From Haliclystus octoradiatus (Eukaryota; Cnidaria; Staurozoa; Stauromedusae; Haliclystidae): 64,000 bases of DNA. Positions 1-10,903 of this stretch are shown here, in pieces. The stretch's first letter is position 1. Each line of letters begins with the position of its first letter. The DNA is taken from NCBI GenBank assembly GCA_916610825.1, contig OU744452.1:8340021-8404020 (forward strand), read 5' to 3'. Below the pieces are notes generated by a model that was not told the DNA's origin, searched no databases, and saw nothing but the letters and a program-made list of their open reading frames with translations. The translations under genes and the position numbers were made by a program.

Positions 1-131
1 TTTTAAATATGGAGGTCGAATTCGAAAGTAAAATTTTGTCTGATGAGGATGTAGACAAAAACACTCAATATTCTAAAGGGGCTGAAACTACTATTCATAT
101 CAATATACTATTTGACTAAGAAAAACTACTT

Positions 132-297
132 CAGCCAAACCTGTTCTAGCAGTCACCTTTATAAAGTAGCCACCTGTAAATAATGGTCACCTATGTCGTT
201 GTAATGTCTGTAGACTGTATATAAAGGCCTCCTGCATATCTAACAGTCAATTCTCTAGATTTCATAGCTGTTTGTGTGTGGCTGCTATATACATGAT
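132..297. repeat. Decayed CAGT-type MITE copy
   Basis: The stretch starts with CAGCCAAACCTGTT and carries the 'GTCACC TTTATA' and 'GCCACCTGT' blocks seen in better copies at 26254-26434 and 62910-63086. Its right end is degraded. It is a non-coding element of Tc1/mariner type by comparison with those copies. The assignment rests on internal similarity only. Confidence 0.5.
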
Positions 298-1317
298 TAA
301 TTGCATTTAAAGAAAAGTTTTTACTTTTTTTACTTACCATTTTCGTAATGTTTGCAGGCTCAACGGTGTGGGAGAACAAGATCTGTGACTTCCATTATCG
401 TATAGTTTGATTCAATCGCCATCCGTATTTCCATATATCGTGTCAAAATTAAAGTGAAGCGTTGTACTGTTTTACCTATGAATGATGAAAAGGATGTTAA
501 GACTTTGCTAAACAATATCATAACTCAAGATATCTGGCACACAAATAGTATACCTCCACGTTTCTCTGCAGCTGAATATTTAATGCAAAGTTTTTTTACA
601 CAGCATCTCGCAAATTCTATTGCAGTCTGGAAACTGAGGTGCAACACCACTACTGACAAATAATCTGAGAAACAAATAACAAATTTGAGTTAAATGTGGG
701 AATATTTTCAACTTTGTTCAAGAATTGAAAATTTAAAGTGCATAGCCTTTGAGCTACCTGGATGTGCCTGTAACTCCTGGGACCAAGCTTGATAATTGCC
801 GTACTTTAAAACGTTTTTGAGGAAATATTGTCAGATGCTTTGAAGGCATATTTTGAATCCTTTTTATCATACTCATTTAATAGATTATACAGCTGACAAA
901 TGCGTTTCCTGTTTTCGTTGCTAATTGCGATTCTTCCCTTTGGCAATGACATTAAAAAAGATACCAAGTCTTCCACAAGGTCAATACCAGCAACTCCGCG
1001 AGAATCAACAGATGGCTACAAGTTGAAAAATAACGAGACAATTAAAATGTGTACACTGTCACACTGTATAATAAATACTTCCTATGATACTATAACACAA
1101 ATTTCATATTGCATACTTCTGTTGATTGAGATCGTAAAGTATCATCCCGGGTATTTTCAAGTGGCAAGGCAACATCAGAACTCTGCAAATAAATTCCTAA
1201 ACTAGAGTTCAATAGTATATAAATAGCGTAGCATTTATTACCTGTGTGCACTGTGCATATGCAATCATGAATCATATATATGATGTATACATACATATAA
1301 TAATAATAATAATGTTG
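298..1317. other. No gene recognised
   Basis: Only short open frames without recognisable protein features occur here. I see no supported splice-linked exon, RNA gene or element end. A short AAATAA repeat near 1320-1345 marks the right edge, next to the Penelope-like fragment. Confidence 0.4.
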
Positions 1318-1420
1318 ATTTAATAAATAAATAAATAAATTTATTTATTAAGAGCAAAACATCAATATAGTGCTCAATGCCGGTAAGCAGAGCTGTATAG
1401 ATATAAAATAAGAAAAGAGA

Positions 1421-1464
1421 CGTTTTCTCCGTTACTCAAAGTTTCGCGCTGTAGCGCTCCTCAG
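1421..1464 (-). ncRNA. Hammerhead-like motif of a Penelope element
   Basis: On the minus strand the order is CTGAGGA (box CTGANGA), a perfect GCGC-TACA-GCGC hairpin in the stem II position, GAAA, then CTTTG-AGTAA-CGGAG, which can pair as stem III. It lies directly 3' of the Penelope-like coding fragment. Penelope-like retroelements are known to carry hammerhead ribozymes. The base expected to be U just before the cleavage position is A here, so activity is doubtful. Related sequence with the same layout is at 55387-55430. Confidence 0.4.
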
Positions 1465-1748
1465 ACGGTTTTATTCATAGAAATTTTGTTTTTGTGCCTG
1501 CATTTAGAAACCAGCTCAGATCTTCTATTTAATAAGTTCTTGTTTTTGTAAAAGGTTATAAATTTTTTTTCCTCTAAACAGAGATGGCATTTTTTCAATA
1601 CGTTGTTGTATGGCACTGCCGTTGATAGAATTGACCATTTGACGAAGAATGATTTTCCGTTATCTTTTAGTGACCAGATGTGTTTTGACAACTCAGTGCG
1701 ATTTTCATACATATATATACATACTGCTGTTAGATACCATATCATCAT
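1461..1748 (-). pseudogene. Penelope-like retroelement, C-terminal (GIY-YIG side) fragment
   Basis: This 95-codon open frame on the minus strand reads like the tail of a Penelope-like element polyprotein, after the reverse transcriptase. Typical pieces are the TELSKHIWSLKDNG block, the KCHLCLEEK block and the closing SELVSKCRHKNK block. The catalytic GIY-YIG start, the linker and the whole reverse transcriptase are missing, so this is a 5'-truncated, non-autonomous remnant. Its 3' side continues into the hammerhead-like motif. A TA-dinucleotide run (about 1762-1790) and then the decayed gene at 1830-5720 adjoin its 5' side. The family call is from remembered motifs. Confidence 0.7.
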
Positions 1749-2822
1749 TATTATTATTACATTATATATATATATATATATATATATATTTAGGGTGAAA
1801 CTACCAGACAGAGCTCTTCAGTGCCTACATGCAGTACTTACCAACGGGGTAATTGTTAGATCTACATCAACGTCATCTGATAACCCTTCACCGTTTTGTT
1901 CACTGTCACTAGTACGTTCCTTCTCTTCCAGTTCATTGACAGTTGGCCATTGTAGTGGAGTCCCAGTTTGACCAAACAAATACTCGACCCCAAACAGCTC
2001 ACCTGGAAAATTGATTTCTGAAATAATTTGCATTGCCTAGTTCTTCAACTTTCAGATTTCAGTTGAATTGCAATGTTACCTGTGTATTTTTAACATGCTT
2101 ATTGTGAATACAATTTGTGATTGTTGTATCAAGCAATTTCATACTCAAGCTGTCAACAGCATTTGTCAACTTTATGTCATAGGACGGCAGTTTTTTGGAC
2201 AAGGATTGATCAGGGCCGTACATCGCAGCAGCTCTGTCAGCGTTCCACCTGACCAACCCTTCCAGAAGATACATTTGCATGTTGCTTGCATTGGCTGAAT
2301 TTCCTACATTATCAAACCAAATAATAACATAACAGCTTTAACGCAAAAATAATTATGAAGTACTGGATATAAAAATGAGCATGTACATACCGGGGATGAA
2401 TCTGTTTAGGTGAAGGTGGAATGATTCTAATGAACTAGATCCACGTGAACATCTGTACACAGGAAGATCTATCTCTCCTTTTCTTAAGGTGCCAGTCTTT
2501 GTGTACACTTGGAAGGATAAGGGATCTTGAATACAATGCAGATGCTTTTTTGCTCCTCCCAAACAGCTGGAACATTGACAGCATCTAGCAATGGTACCCC
2601 AAGGCGGTCGGTTAATGGCATCATAGCTTCGAATAGATCCTCTAAAAATCAACAAAACATTTATTTATTGAATTAGCATCTTGGTATTGTAATTATTTTT
2701 AATGATAAAGCAGATGTAGGAAAAATCTGTCACAAGATTAGAGAATATTGATCACTAAATAGAGGAGGTTAAATTCAATAGAAATAATGCCTTCAATGCC
2801 TTATTATGAAACAACCATTATA

Positions 2823-3032
2823 CACTACCAACACCAAAACCATGAAGATGTCCTGAGAGTGTTTTGAAAACACCATGAAAATGTAAAAAAGTGAAAACCA
2901 CCAATTTTTACATGAAAACATTACCATGAAAACATCCATATTTACGATATTAAAATGTGAAAATGGCTTGAGAATGCCATTAAAACATGATGAAATTTCA
3001 CAATTTTTTTCATGGTTTTGGTGTTCGTATTG
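2823..3032. repeat. Palindromic MITE, CACTACCAACACC family
   Basis: Left end is TA-CACTACCAACACCAAAACCATG. The right end is a decayed inverted copy with CATGGTTTTGGTGTT. The interior is full of CATGAAAA/TTTTCATG words. A second copy of the family lies at 35183-35335 in the plus-strand gene. TA at the ends suggests a TA target duplication. Confidence 0.6.
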
Positions 3033-3248
3033 ATAGACAAGCTGAAGCTCTATAGGGTGACTTTTTTAGACAGATTTTACTGTACAAGCACACATGGTAC
3101 GATAATTTACCAATATTCTTCATGGTTTGATTAGCTCCAACAGTTCTCCGTCGACAGTGATTGGCAATTTCACTCTTTGTTATTCTTTCATCAATCTTGA
3201 AAATATTAGCATAGGCCTAATATAAAAGTTGATTAGATTAATATAGTG

Positions 3249-4153
3249 TAGGGGAGACCGGGGAGACTTGAACCACTTTTTACATTTTTAATTATTAAAA
3301 TTATTATGGTTGTGCAAATGTAACAAATTTTATGTCATTAATTAGCCAACATGCTCAATTCAAAAGGGTAAGAATATCAATTACATATATCATTACAATA
3401 GAATTCATATCAATTACATAGAATTTTTCAAATATGTAGTGTGCAAGACTGACCATTTTAGAGGGGAGACTTGGGACACGATGGGGTGACATGGATCAGG
3501 CATATTTTCTCAAAATTTCATTAAATAACTGACAAATTTACTTTCCAGTACCAGGCACTACTGCTGTTGCTTTGACTTAGGGAGTTTATTTGATCAAAAT
3601 TAAGCCAGCAACAAGTAATTTTAGCATTAATAAATAACATTAATTTTTGACACACCTGTCATCAATCTAATTGTAATTGATTTAGCAACTTTATCTCCAC
3701 AAAGTAAAAAAGTCAAATACAGTGCATATAAATGAAAATAAACTCATATCTCAACTAAATGCGATCGGTTACGCATTCATGGTTGATGCTAAAACGCGCT
3801 GTTCCATGTCTCCCCATTTGACTTTCCAGCGAAAAATGAGGTGGCACTCCTCATCAACAGGAATGTATTCAAACATTTTATATCAAAAGATTCATCAAAG
3901 TAAAACAGTTGCAATGGCACCATTCAAAATGGCAATTAAACACTTATTCTAAAATTAATTGAATCAAAAGAAGAATCGCAAAACGCATGTCGATCATCGT
4001 AAGCTGTATACTAAAATTTCTTGATAATTAGTTATTGTTTGTTATCGAAATTTAGGGAAACAACATGAAATGAAGTGATATACCGCATATTAGAAGATAA
4101 TTTACATGGGTAATCAGGAACGCTCTTGTCCCAAGTCTCCCCGGTCTCCCCTA
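3249..4153. mobile_element. Non-autonomous DNA element with GGGGAGACC TIRs
   Basis: The ends are inverted copies: TAGGGGAGACCGGGGAGACTTG on the left and its complement on the right, about 22 bp and perfect. Flanking TA on each side fits a TA duplication. The 0.9-kb interior holds an internal GGGGAGACTTGGGACACGAT sequence but no transposase frame. It sits in an intron position of the decayed minus-strand gene. Confidence 0.7.
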
Positions 4154-5720
4154 ACAGCAACTACTGGAAATACTATATTATATAATTGCAAACCTGTTTT
4201 GAAGATGGTTGAAATCCTTCTTTAATGAGCAGTTTTTTTTTGTCCTCCTTATTAGCACAGTAAGGTCACTCTCATCCCACTCAAAAATTGCTGTACTGAG
4301 CCCTCCCATGAACGTTGCAAACAAAGGGTGCCTCTCGGTAGTACAACAATGTCTAAAGCGTTGCATAAAATGGAATATGTCCAGTTTAATGACCGTATTC
4401 CAAGGCTCAAATAGCTTTAGTGTACTTGGTTTGTCATCACCTTGTACACAGCAATCTCTATCAACATATAGTATTGCTGGTGGCTCAACCTTTGCTTTTG
4501 TATACCTGCAAGGATAAATTAAAAAATATTATAACATTTCATTAGAAAATGATATCTAATTACCATTTGCATTCAATCAATGATGTCTGACCTGTCAACT
4601 ATTCATTGTCACTGTCATCACCAACACCAGCACTTGGCCATACTTGTTACCAACATTTGTACACCATTGGGCTGTGCCAGCAACACCACCTGCAAATTTT
4701 ACTACAATTTAAAAATATTAAACTACATTAAACTTCACACTGACTTAGGAGAATGTAACACAATATAAGCAGTTATACTCTTCCTAATTTTTGCCTTGCC
4801 TGTCATATCCCATGTTATAAAAACAGTGAAATTAACAAAATGTCTATGGAAACCAACATTGAATCTTCTCTATAAGAATTCTTTCTTTATAAGAATCCTA
4901 GGATTTAAGAATGGATCTGTATGGATTTACTTTTAAACCCTCATGATGCCTTGTCAAGCTTTATTCACCTTTTTTGTCGAGTCAAGTTTTAAAACTTTCC
5001 CATGAACACTTGTGATTTGAGCTTTGAGTTCAGGAAGATGTCACAAAACATCAAGTGCTAACACCCGAAGAATCCATTCGTATGTTGGAGTCGGTAAATA
5101 TGGAGGTGGCTGTGGAAAGTCACAGGGAATGAAACCACCAGCAATTCCATTTTTAAACGTTTCACAATCTGTTAAGTATGTGAAAACCCTTTTGAGATAC
5201 GCCTGGTGATGCTGTTCCGCTATTCAAAACTATCTTGCGCTATTGATTTAGCCAGGGCAGTTGGTGAGTTCCCCAAAGTTCTGCTTCTCAAAATGGTGAT
5301 GACTCGAACATCGCATGCAGCTTCATGAGTAAAAATAACTAGGAACTGCTCTCTGATGCTCAGTGGTAGCTGATCAAGCATTACCTGGCTGTAGCCAAGA
5401 CGAGTAATTTTGCATGGTTTGCATTCTACATAATAAAACAGAAAAGATAATGAATTGAATTAAAAAAAGTTAATGGTATTTATATAGATTCTGCCCATTC
5501 TCTGCAATACTATACAAAGATTAAAGAATTTGCTAAGACTTACCATGATATTCAGTGACCATGTGATGGTAGCTATCGATGTCCAAAACTTTTCGGATAT
5601 GTTCCGTTTGAGGTGTACTGTTTTCCGCAGGTGCACATGAGTAGGCTTACCATACTCCATATCCTTCTTGGCATCCACTCAAGCAGGTGATGTAGAAAGT
5701 ATCGTTCTGGAATGGACATC

Positions 5721-6822
5721 CGAAATTTGAGTAAATTTTATGATTGTCAGTTTTAAAGCCAAAGTTCAAGACTGAAAATCATTTTTGATGCTAAACTTTT
5801 TTCTTTACAAATTTCCGATCTTGAACAGTTAGACGTTATATTTTTCGGTCTCAAATTTGTCTGCCTTAAATATTTTGGTCGGAATCTTCTCGGCGGTAAA
5901 ACTGGTCCCCATTTTTATGTGACTTGAATGTTCAGCTTGTAAAAGAAACAGTCATAAATCTGTCCAATGATTGTTTCAGCACTGTTCAATTTACCAATGG
6001 CGGAGATAGTCCTGGTGGTTTTGTCGATGGATGGTAGTACCACAATGATAGCCTTGGTTTAAGTCTGCCAGAATCATCGTAAAGGGCATTTCCAATCCAA
6101 TGTGCTTCAGCTTTTGAAATGGACTTTTTCCAGTTAATTACTGATAATCGGTTCTGATGTTTCCTACAATATCACAGTATAATATCACATAAAATCAGTA
6201 TGTAGAACGCTCATACCTTCTGGTCTATGAAAATTAGGTTTGTAGGTACAGTCTGAGACATGTTATATAAACGGTCACCTCTAGGCTCTATTACCTCTAT
6301 AAAATATACAATATTTACCTGTCTATAGTGGTCACGCTTGGCGTGTAACTCTTTGCATGCATTACAAAATGAAGCTTCTTTTGTGAAAATGGTTTCAAGG
6401 CTTAGGTATAACGATCAGCAGTGGAATTTTAGCGGCTGGTGGTACAACAGGTCCACAGTAGAGAGAGAGTTGCAGCATATGGCAGGTTGAGGTTGATATC
6501 GAGCAAGGAGTTTCTGGAATTTAAATTACAAGTAAAACATTAAACATTGATAGCAAATATAGCCTTTCTTTATAGAATAAAAACGTATTCATGTAGGCCT
6601 ACAACAGTTTAAATACATTCTAGCAGCTTGGTATTATCTTGTGCAGTCATTAAAATGCTCGAATAAACATTCAAAAGTCTGATTTTTAAAACACACTTGC
6701 TTCTCACGGCAAAACTTTCTTTCTTTCTTTCTCACGACAACACTTTCTTCCTTACGACAAAACTTTTCATCCTGTATTTTGCCTGACATGCAATTTTCAT
6801 TGCTATTGCATTAGCTATTGCA
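5721..6822. other. Upstream remnant of the decayed gene; no intact feature
   Basis: This stretch probably contained the N-terminal part of the decayed gene to its left, but I cannot support any exon here. A degraded CAGT-type MITE lies around 6245-6345 (GGTCACCTCTA, CTATAGTGGTCACG). A CTTT/CTTC-rich patch lies near 6715-6750. Confidence 0.35.
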
Positions 6823-9740
6823 AAGTATGTATGTATGTATGTATGTATTTTGTAGCACAATGGCTAACAGGCAAATAAACAAAGGAGGATATTTTTAAAT
6901 GTATCCTCACTTACATGTGACCTTTAAAAAAAAAAAAAGTATATATATATAAAGAAAACTATGTTATCAGAAATAATTAACAGGCAAAGGAAAAGTTACA
7001 GAACTGTGATAAATTAACGTGATTAAGTTTAAATTTGAATGTTTGTAAAGAACTAGACGATATAACTTCTTCAGGAAGAGAGTTCCATGGCTTGATTATT
7101 CTATTTGCAAAGTAATGTTTGCAACAGTCATAGTTAAATGATTTAGTTGGGTACAGCGTCAGTGAATATCCACGCAGGGAATATTTGGAATGTTTAAAAG
7201 TGAAAAATTCATCTGGAGCCAAATCAATCAAGTTTTTCAAAATTCTAAAGACCATGTGAAGATCAAACTTAAGGCGGCGTAATTCTAGAGACTCAAGGTT
7301 AAGGTAGGCAAGACGATCTACATAGGGCTTGTAAGAATTATTTTTCAAACAAACATATCTTATGAAAGAGCGCTGAACATTTTCTAAAATATTTATGTCC
7401 TTGATGAGATAGGGATTCCAGACTAGCGTAGATGACTCAAGCATTGGTCTGACGTATGTTGTGAACGCTTTCACTAACAGCTCCTGGCTATTTGAGGAAA
7501 AGCATTTCTTGATTAGGAAAGAACGGTTTTTTGCTTTAGCGGCTAGCATGGAACAGTGTTCTGTGAACTTTAGATCTGCAGTTAGTAGGATTCCAAGATC
7601 TTTCACAGAAGATGAACGTGATAATGCCTTTCCATCTAATTGATACGCAGCATCCGAAATAGATGATTTCCCAAATGAAAGTACAGAGCATTTCTCTTGG
7701 GCAATTTTGAGTTGCCAGCGTTCTGCCCAGGAGGAGAGGTTTTCAAGTGTAGAATGTAGAGGAGTACTGTCAGTGGTAAATCTTTTAAACGAAATCTTAG
7801 CATCATCAGCAAAGAGTTTTATACCACAGTTGAGTTCCAAGCAGCTTACAATGTCATTTATATAGACAATAAAAAGAAGAGGGCCTAAAACTGAACCCTG
7901 AGGTACACCACTTATTACAGGGAGGATTCCCGATGTTGAATCCCCGACAGCTACCTGTTGGGTGCGACCAGTCAAAAAAGATTTTATCCATTTTAAAAGT
8001 TCATAGTTAATGCCATATCCCTTCAATTTTGATATTAATTTACTATGACAGACAGTGTCAAAAGCCTTGCTAAAATCAATGTAAACTGTATCGACCTTCA
8101 TACGCTCATTTACAGCAGCATACCACTGGTTTAAAGCAGCTAATAATTGCGTACATGTTGAACGCCGAGAAATAAAGCCAAACTGTTCTTTAGTGATTAA
8201 ATTATGAGCTTTGAGATACTTTAGAATGTCTGTCGCCATAACAGACTCCATAACTTTGCAAATAACTGAAGTTAGTGATATCGGTCGATAATTTACTGCT
8301 AATCTGGAAGGTCCTTTCTTGTAAATGGGGCTGACAATAGCTGTTTTCCATACAGCAGGAAGAGTAGCAGATTTCAAAGATATTTCAAATAACATTGCGA
8401 GTGGTATGGCAATTTCATTTGCTATTGATTTTAAGAACAACGCAGGGTAGGAATCTGGCGTTCTTGATGTTTTTGAAGGTAGATTTTTGATGGCGTTCAT
8501 AACTTTACTATAAGAAAACTCAATAAAGTTCAATTGTGTATTGGATTCAACTTTCTTTTCAAACGGTGGGATAACACCATTGTCTACAGTAAAAACACTT
8601 GCAAATTGATTATTCAGAATAGTTGATTTGATTGAATTGTCATCAGTAAGGGATCCATCTGGACATTGAAGTGATGGAATTTTAGGATGTGAGTTCAATT
8701 TTTGATTTACAAATGAATAGAATTTTTCACCGAATCAGCTTCAACAACCTCATTTTCAAGTTGAAGATGAAATTCTTTGACCGCTAATGCATATATCTTG
8801 GCAGCGCTATTATAGCTCGACTTTAAAGATGGATTGTCTTTTGATAAATGATATAGTTGACGCTTTTTTTCTGCAAGGTGACGAATATGCTTAGGGTAAC
8901 CAGGGTATTTCCTTACCCTACCACATTTATATTTTGGAACTAACTTTAGCCAGTATTGTTCAACATTGATGCAGTTAGAAAATAACGAGTTCCAATTTAT
9001 TGAAGACAAAACACGACATATTTCTTGATAATTTGCTTTTCTGAAGTTAGGAGTCTTAAATCTTTTGATAGGATTATAATGTGTACAATTTTGAATATCA
9101 AGATCAATCTCAATCATTGAGTGATCGCAGCTTGGAGTGAATTGTTCTATAACTGATGAATTTAAAACTGTAGTAGGACGATTTGAAATGAATAGATCAA
9201 GTGTGGATGTACCATGTGTAGGTTCAGTTATTAGCTGTGTGAGACCATTGCGACATATACAATCCACAAAATTATTGTGAGCAGTGTTGCCTTTACTAAG
9301 AGGTACTGTCCAATCAATAAGTGGTAAATTGAAGTCACCTGTCATATAAAATGGAAAAGTTGCGGATACTTCAGACTCAATAGATTGACAGAGATTGATA
9401 TTTTCTTGCAAGTTCAAGGCAGATGATGGAGGACTATAAATACACACAATTCTGCAAGTCTTTTGTTTTGCAGGACCAATATCAATAGTGATATGTTCGG
9501 TGTTATAAGTATGAGGAGTAACAATGCTAAAATCAATTTTGTTTTTGAGAAAGATAGCTACACCACCGCCAGTTTTATTTTCACGATCGCATCGTACGAC
9601 GACATAATCAGAGTCATTTAAAAGGAGACTGTCTGGAATTCGAGATGAAAGCCATGTTTCAGTGATAGTGATGATATCATATTGGTTTGATAGTAAAAGC
9701 AAGCATATGTAAAAGTATATCAATCAATCAAGTCAAAACT
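6823..9740 (-). mobile_element. CR1/Jockey-type non-LTR retrotransposon, 5'-truncated
   Basis: A minus-strand LINE with an apurinic-like endonuclease followed by reverse transcriptase and no RNase H. After the stop codon comes a short 3' UTR ending in a (CATA)n run at about 6825-6850. A short tandem repeat rather than poly(A) is typical of CR1/L2-type 3' ends. The 5' side stops inside the first endonuclease motif at about 9725-9740, so most of the 5' region is absent. The clade call rests on domain order and tail; CR1 versus Jockey is not resolved. Confidence 0.8.
6977..9723 (-). pseudogene. LINE ORF2: endonuclease plus reverse transcriptase, one frameshift
   Basis: The endonuclease part (8707-9723) shows TETWL, GDFNLPLIDW and CDHSMIEI, the residues used by EEP nucleases. 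The reverse transcriptase part (6977-8698, 573 codons) shows SPIYKKG, NYRPISLTS, IDFSKAFD (about residues 207-213), GVPQGSVLGPLLF and LFADDAK (about 295-301), so the catalytic aspartates are kept. The two parts are in different frames: the first frame reaches a stop at 8707 while the correct frame continues from about 8730, consistent with a one-base loss. Apart from this and the missing 5' end, the copy looks young. No CCHC gag-like ORF1 is seen. Confidence 0.85.
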
Positions 9741-9891
9741 TACTTTCTGCAATTCTCACGGCAAAAAAGAGCCATGTGGGCCACCATGTTTAAAGCAAGC
9801 GAACGGAATATGGAATAACTACCTACGATTTTATTACTTTGATTTCGATGATGTAATATAAATAACATAAGTTTCAAGTGGTAGATATATC

Positions 9892-9964
9892 GGTTCCGTG
9901 GTGTAGCGGTTATCACGTGTGCCTAACACGCACAAGGTCCCCGGTTCGGTCCCGGGCGGAATCA
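9892..9964 (+). tRNA. tRNA-Val (anticodon AAC)
   Basis: A 73-base tRNA folds with a 7-bp acceptor stem (GGTTCCG with CGGAATC, one G-U pair), an anticodon stem TGTGC/GCACA around loop CTAACAC (anticodon AAC), and a T stem CCCGG/CCGGG. It is followed directly by T6, a Pol III stop. The T loop is TTCGGTC, so the nearly invariant A58 is G; this also weakens the B box. It may be a functional variant, a pseudogene or a diverged copy. Flanked by the LINE on the left and a DNA transposon on the right. Confidence 0.8.
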
Positions 9965-10055
9965 TTTTTTCTAATTTTCAATCTCTTTTCATTTCATTGC
10001 GTACCATGATTATTGTATGTACACATTATTATTACTTCTGATTAATGATATTGGT

Positions 10056-10066
10056 TAGGAAATGCA
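10056..10066. repeat. Target-site duplication (left), 11 bp
   Basis: TAGGAAATGCA immediately precedes the left terminal inverted repeat and recurs exactly at 15145-15155 after the right one. Confidence 0.9.
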
Positions 10067-10490
10067 GCAAGGGGGACAAACCGTGATTGGTTAAAAAAGT
10101 AAACTTGCGTCCTGTAAATACAGCTTCGAAGTAGCTTCGATTTGACATTCTAGCCAATAGAGTGTCAGAAAGAAGTCAACAGTATACTTTTTCGCGCCAT
10201 TTTGACGATATTTTGTTAAAATTTACTAGCCTACAAACCTTGATCGCCTATAAATGGTTTCTAAACGGATTGTAAAAATTTCTTCACTTTTGAGTTGCTT
10301 TATACTTGTTCTTGGCCTGTTTATAGCATTAGCATGATCGGACGATAGCATGTTGAGATATTTTAAGTTTTCTCAAATCTTACATTCACGACGCTTCGAA
10401 GGGATTTTTTGAAATTCTTTCCAACTTCAATCTGCAAATAATCTGGCGATCGCTGATGAAATAAGCTTGAATATTGGTTAAAATATAGCA
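10067..10490. repeat. Left terminal inverted repeat, 424 bp
   Basis: Matches the reverse complement of 14721-15144 with about five mismatches, clustered near 10190 (TATAC versus TTTAT) and near 10425 and 10461. Confidence 0.9.
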
Positions 10491-10903
10491 TGTAAGTAAA
10501 TTATTTTAGACTGTATCAATATTTTGTGTTTAGAAATTCAATTAATTTTGTTTTTATCCTACATTTGATGATGCCTCATTAACTCCATTTAGAGCATGAC
10601 GATATCTTTCTATAACGTGCATGGTGGGCAATTCCAATCGCAAAACTATCTCGTCTAGTATCATCTGCATATTTGATATGCTGTTTTCTGTATCTACGAA
10701 TATATTTTCGAGAAATAAAATACTTGATTAATAACTTGATTTTACAATATTACTTATAATGTTAAATGTCTAGGCCTATAGCGTTATACATATATCGCTA
10801 TAAACTAGGCTATCATCAAATATGCTTCTATTACAGCACTATAGGTTATAATCGAATCATGCTATAGCTATACACTAAGATAAAGAATATTTATTTAGCA
10901 ACA

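Larger units (their letters stand above)
1830..5720 (-). pseudogene. Decayed repeat-encoded gene of the DUF6729-like family
   Basis: A spliced minus-strand gene belonging to a multi-copy protein family found in fish and marine invertebrate genomes; I believe Pfam calls part of it DUF6729, but the name needs checking. Recognisable blocks, 5' to 3', are: CGKQYTS and RKVLDIDSYHHMVTEY (5545-5700); CDVRVITILRSRTLGNS (5240-5430); LPTPTYEWILRVLALDVL (5020-5210); KLDSTKK; WCTNVGNKYGQVL (4600-4690); PPAILYVDRDCC, LDIFHFMQRF and IFEWDESDL (4195-4506); EIANHCRRRT (3125-3225); CIQDP and SLESFHLHLNRFIPG (2390-2655); YLLEGLVRWNADR (2060-2310); and ELFGVEYLFGQTG (1830-2040). It has an in-frame TGA after LALDVL, frame changes near 5600, 5220 and 2555, and a 0.9-kb element inside an intron. 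Function of the family is unknown to me; transposon origin is inferred from its copy number. Confidence 0.6.

Noticed and set aside
4209..4517. 102-codon plus-strand frame
   Set aside because: Antisense shadow of the minus-strand exon that encodes the LYVDRDCC and IFEWDESDL blocks.
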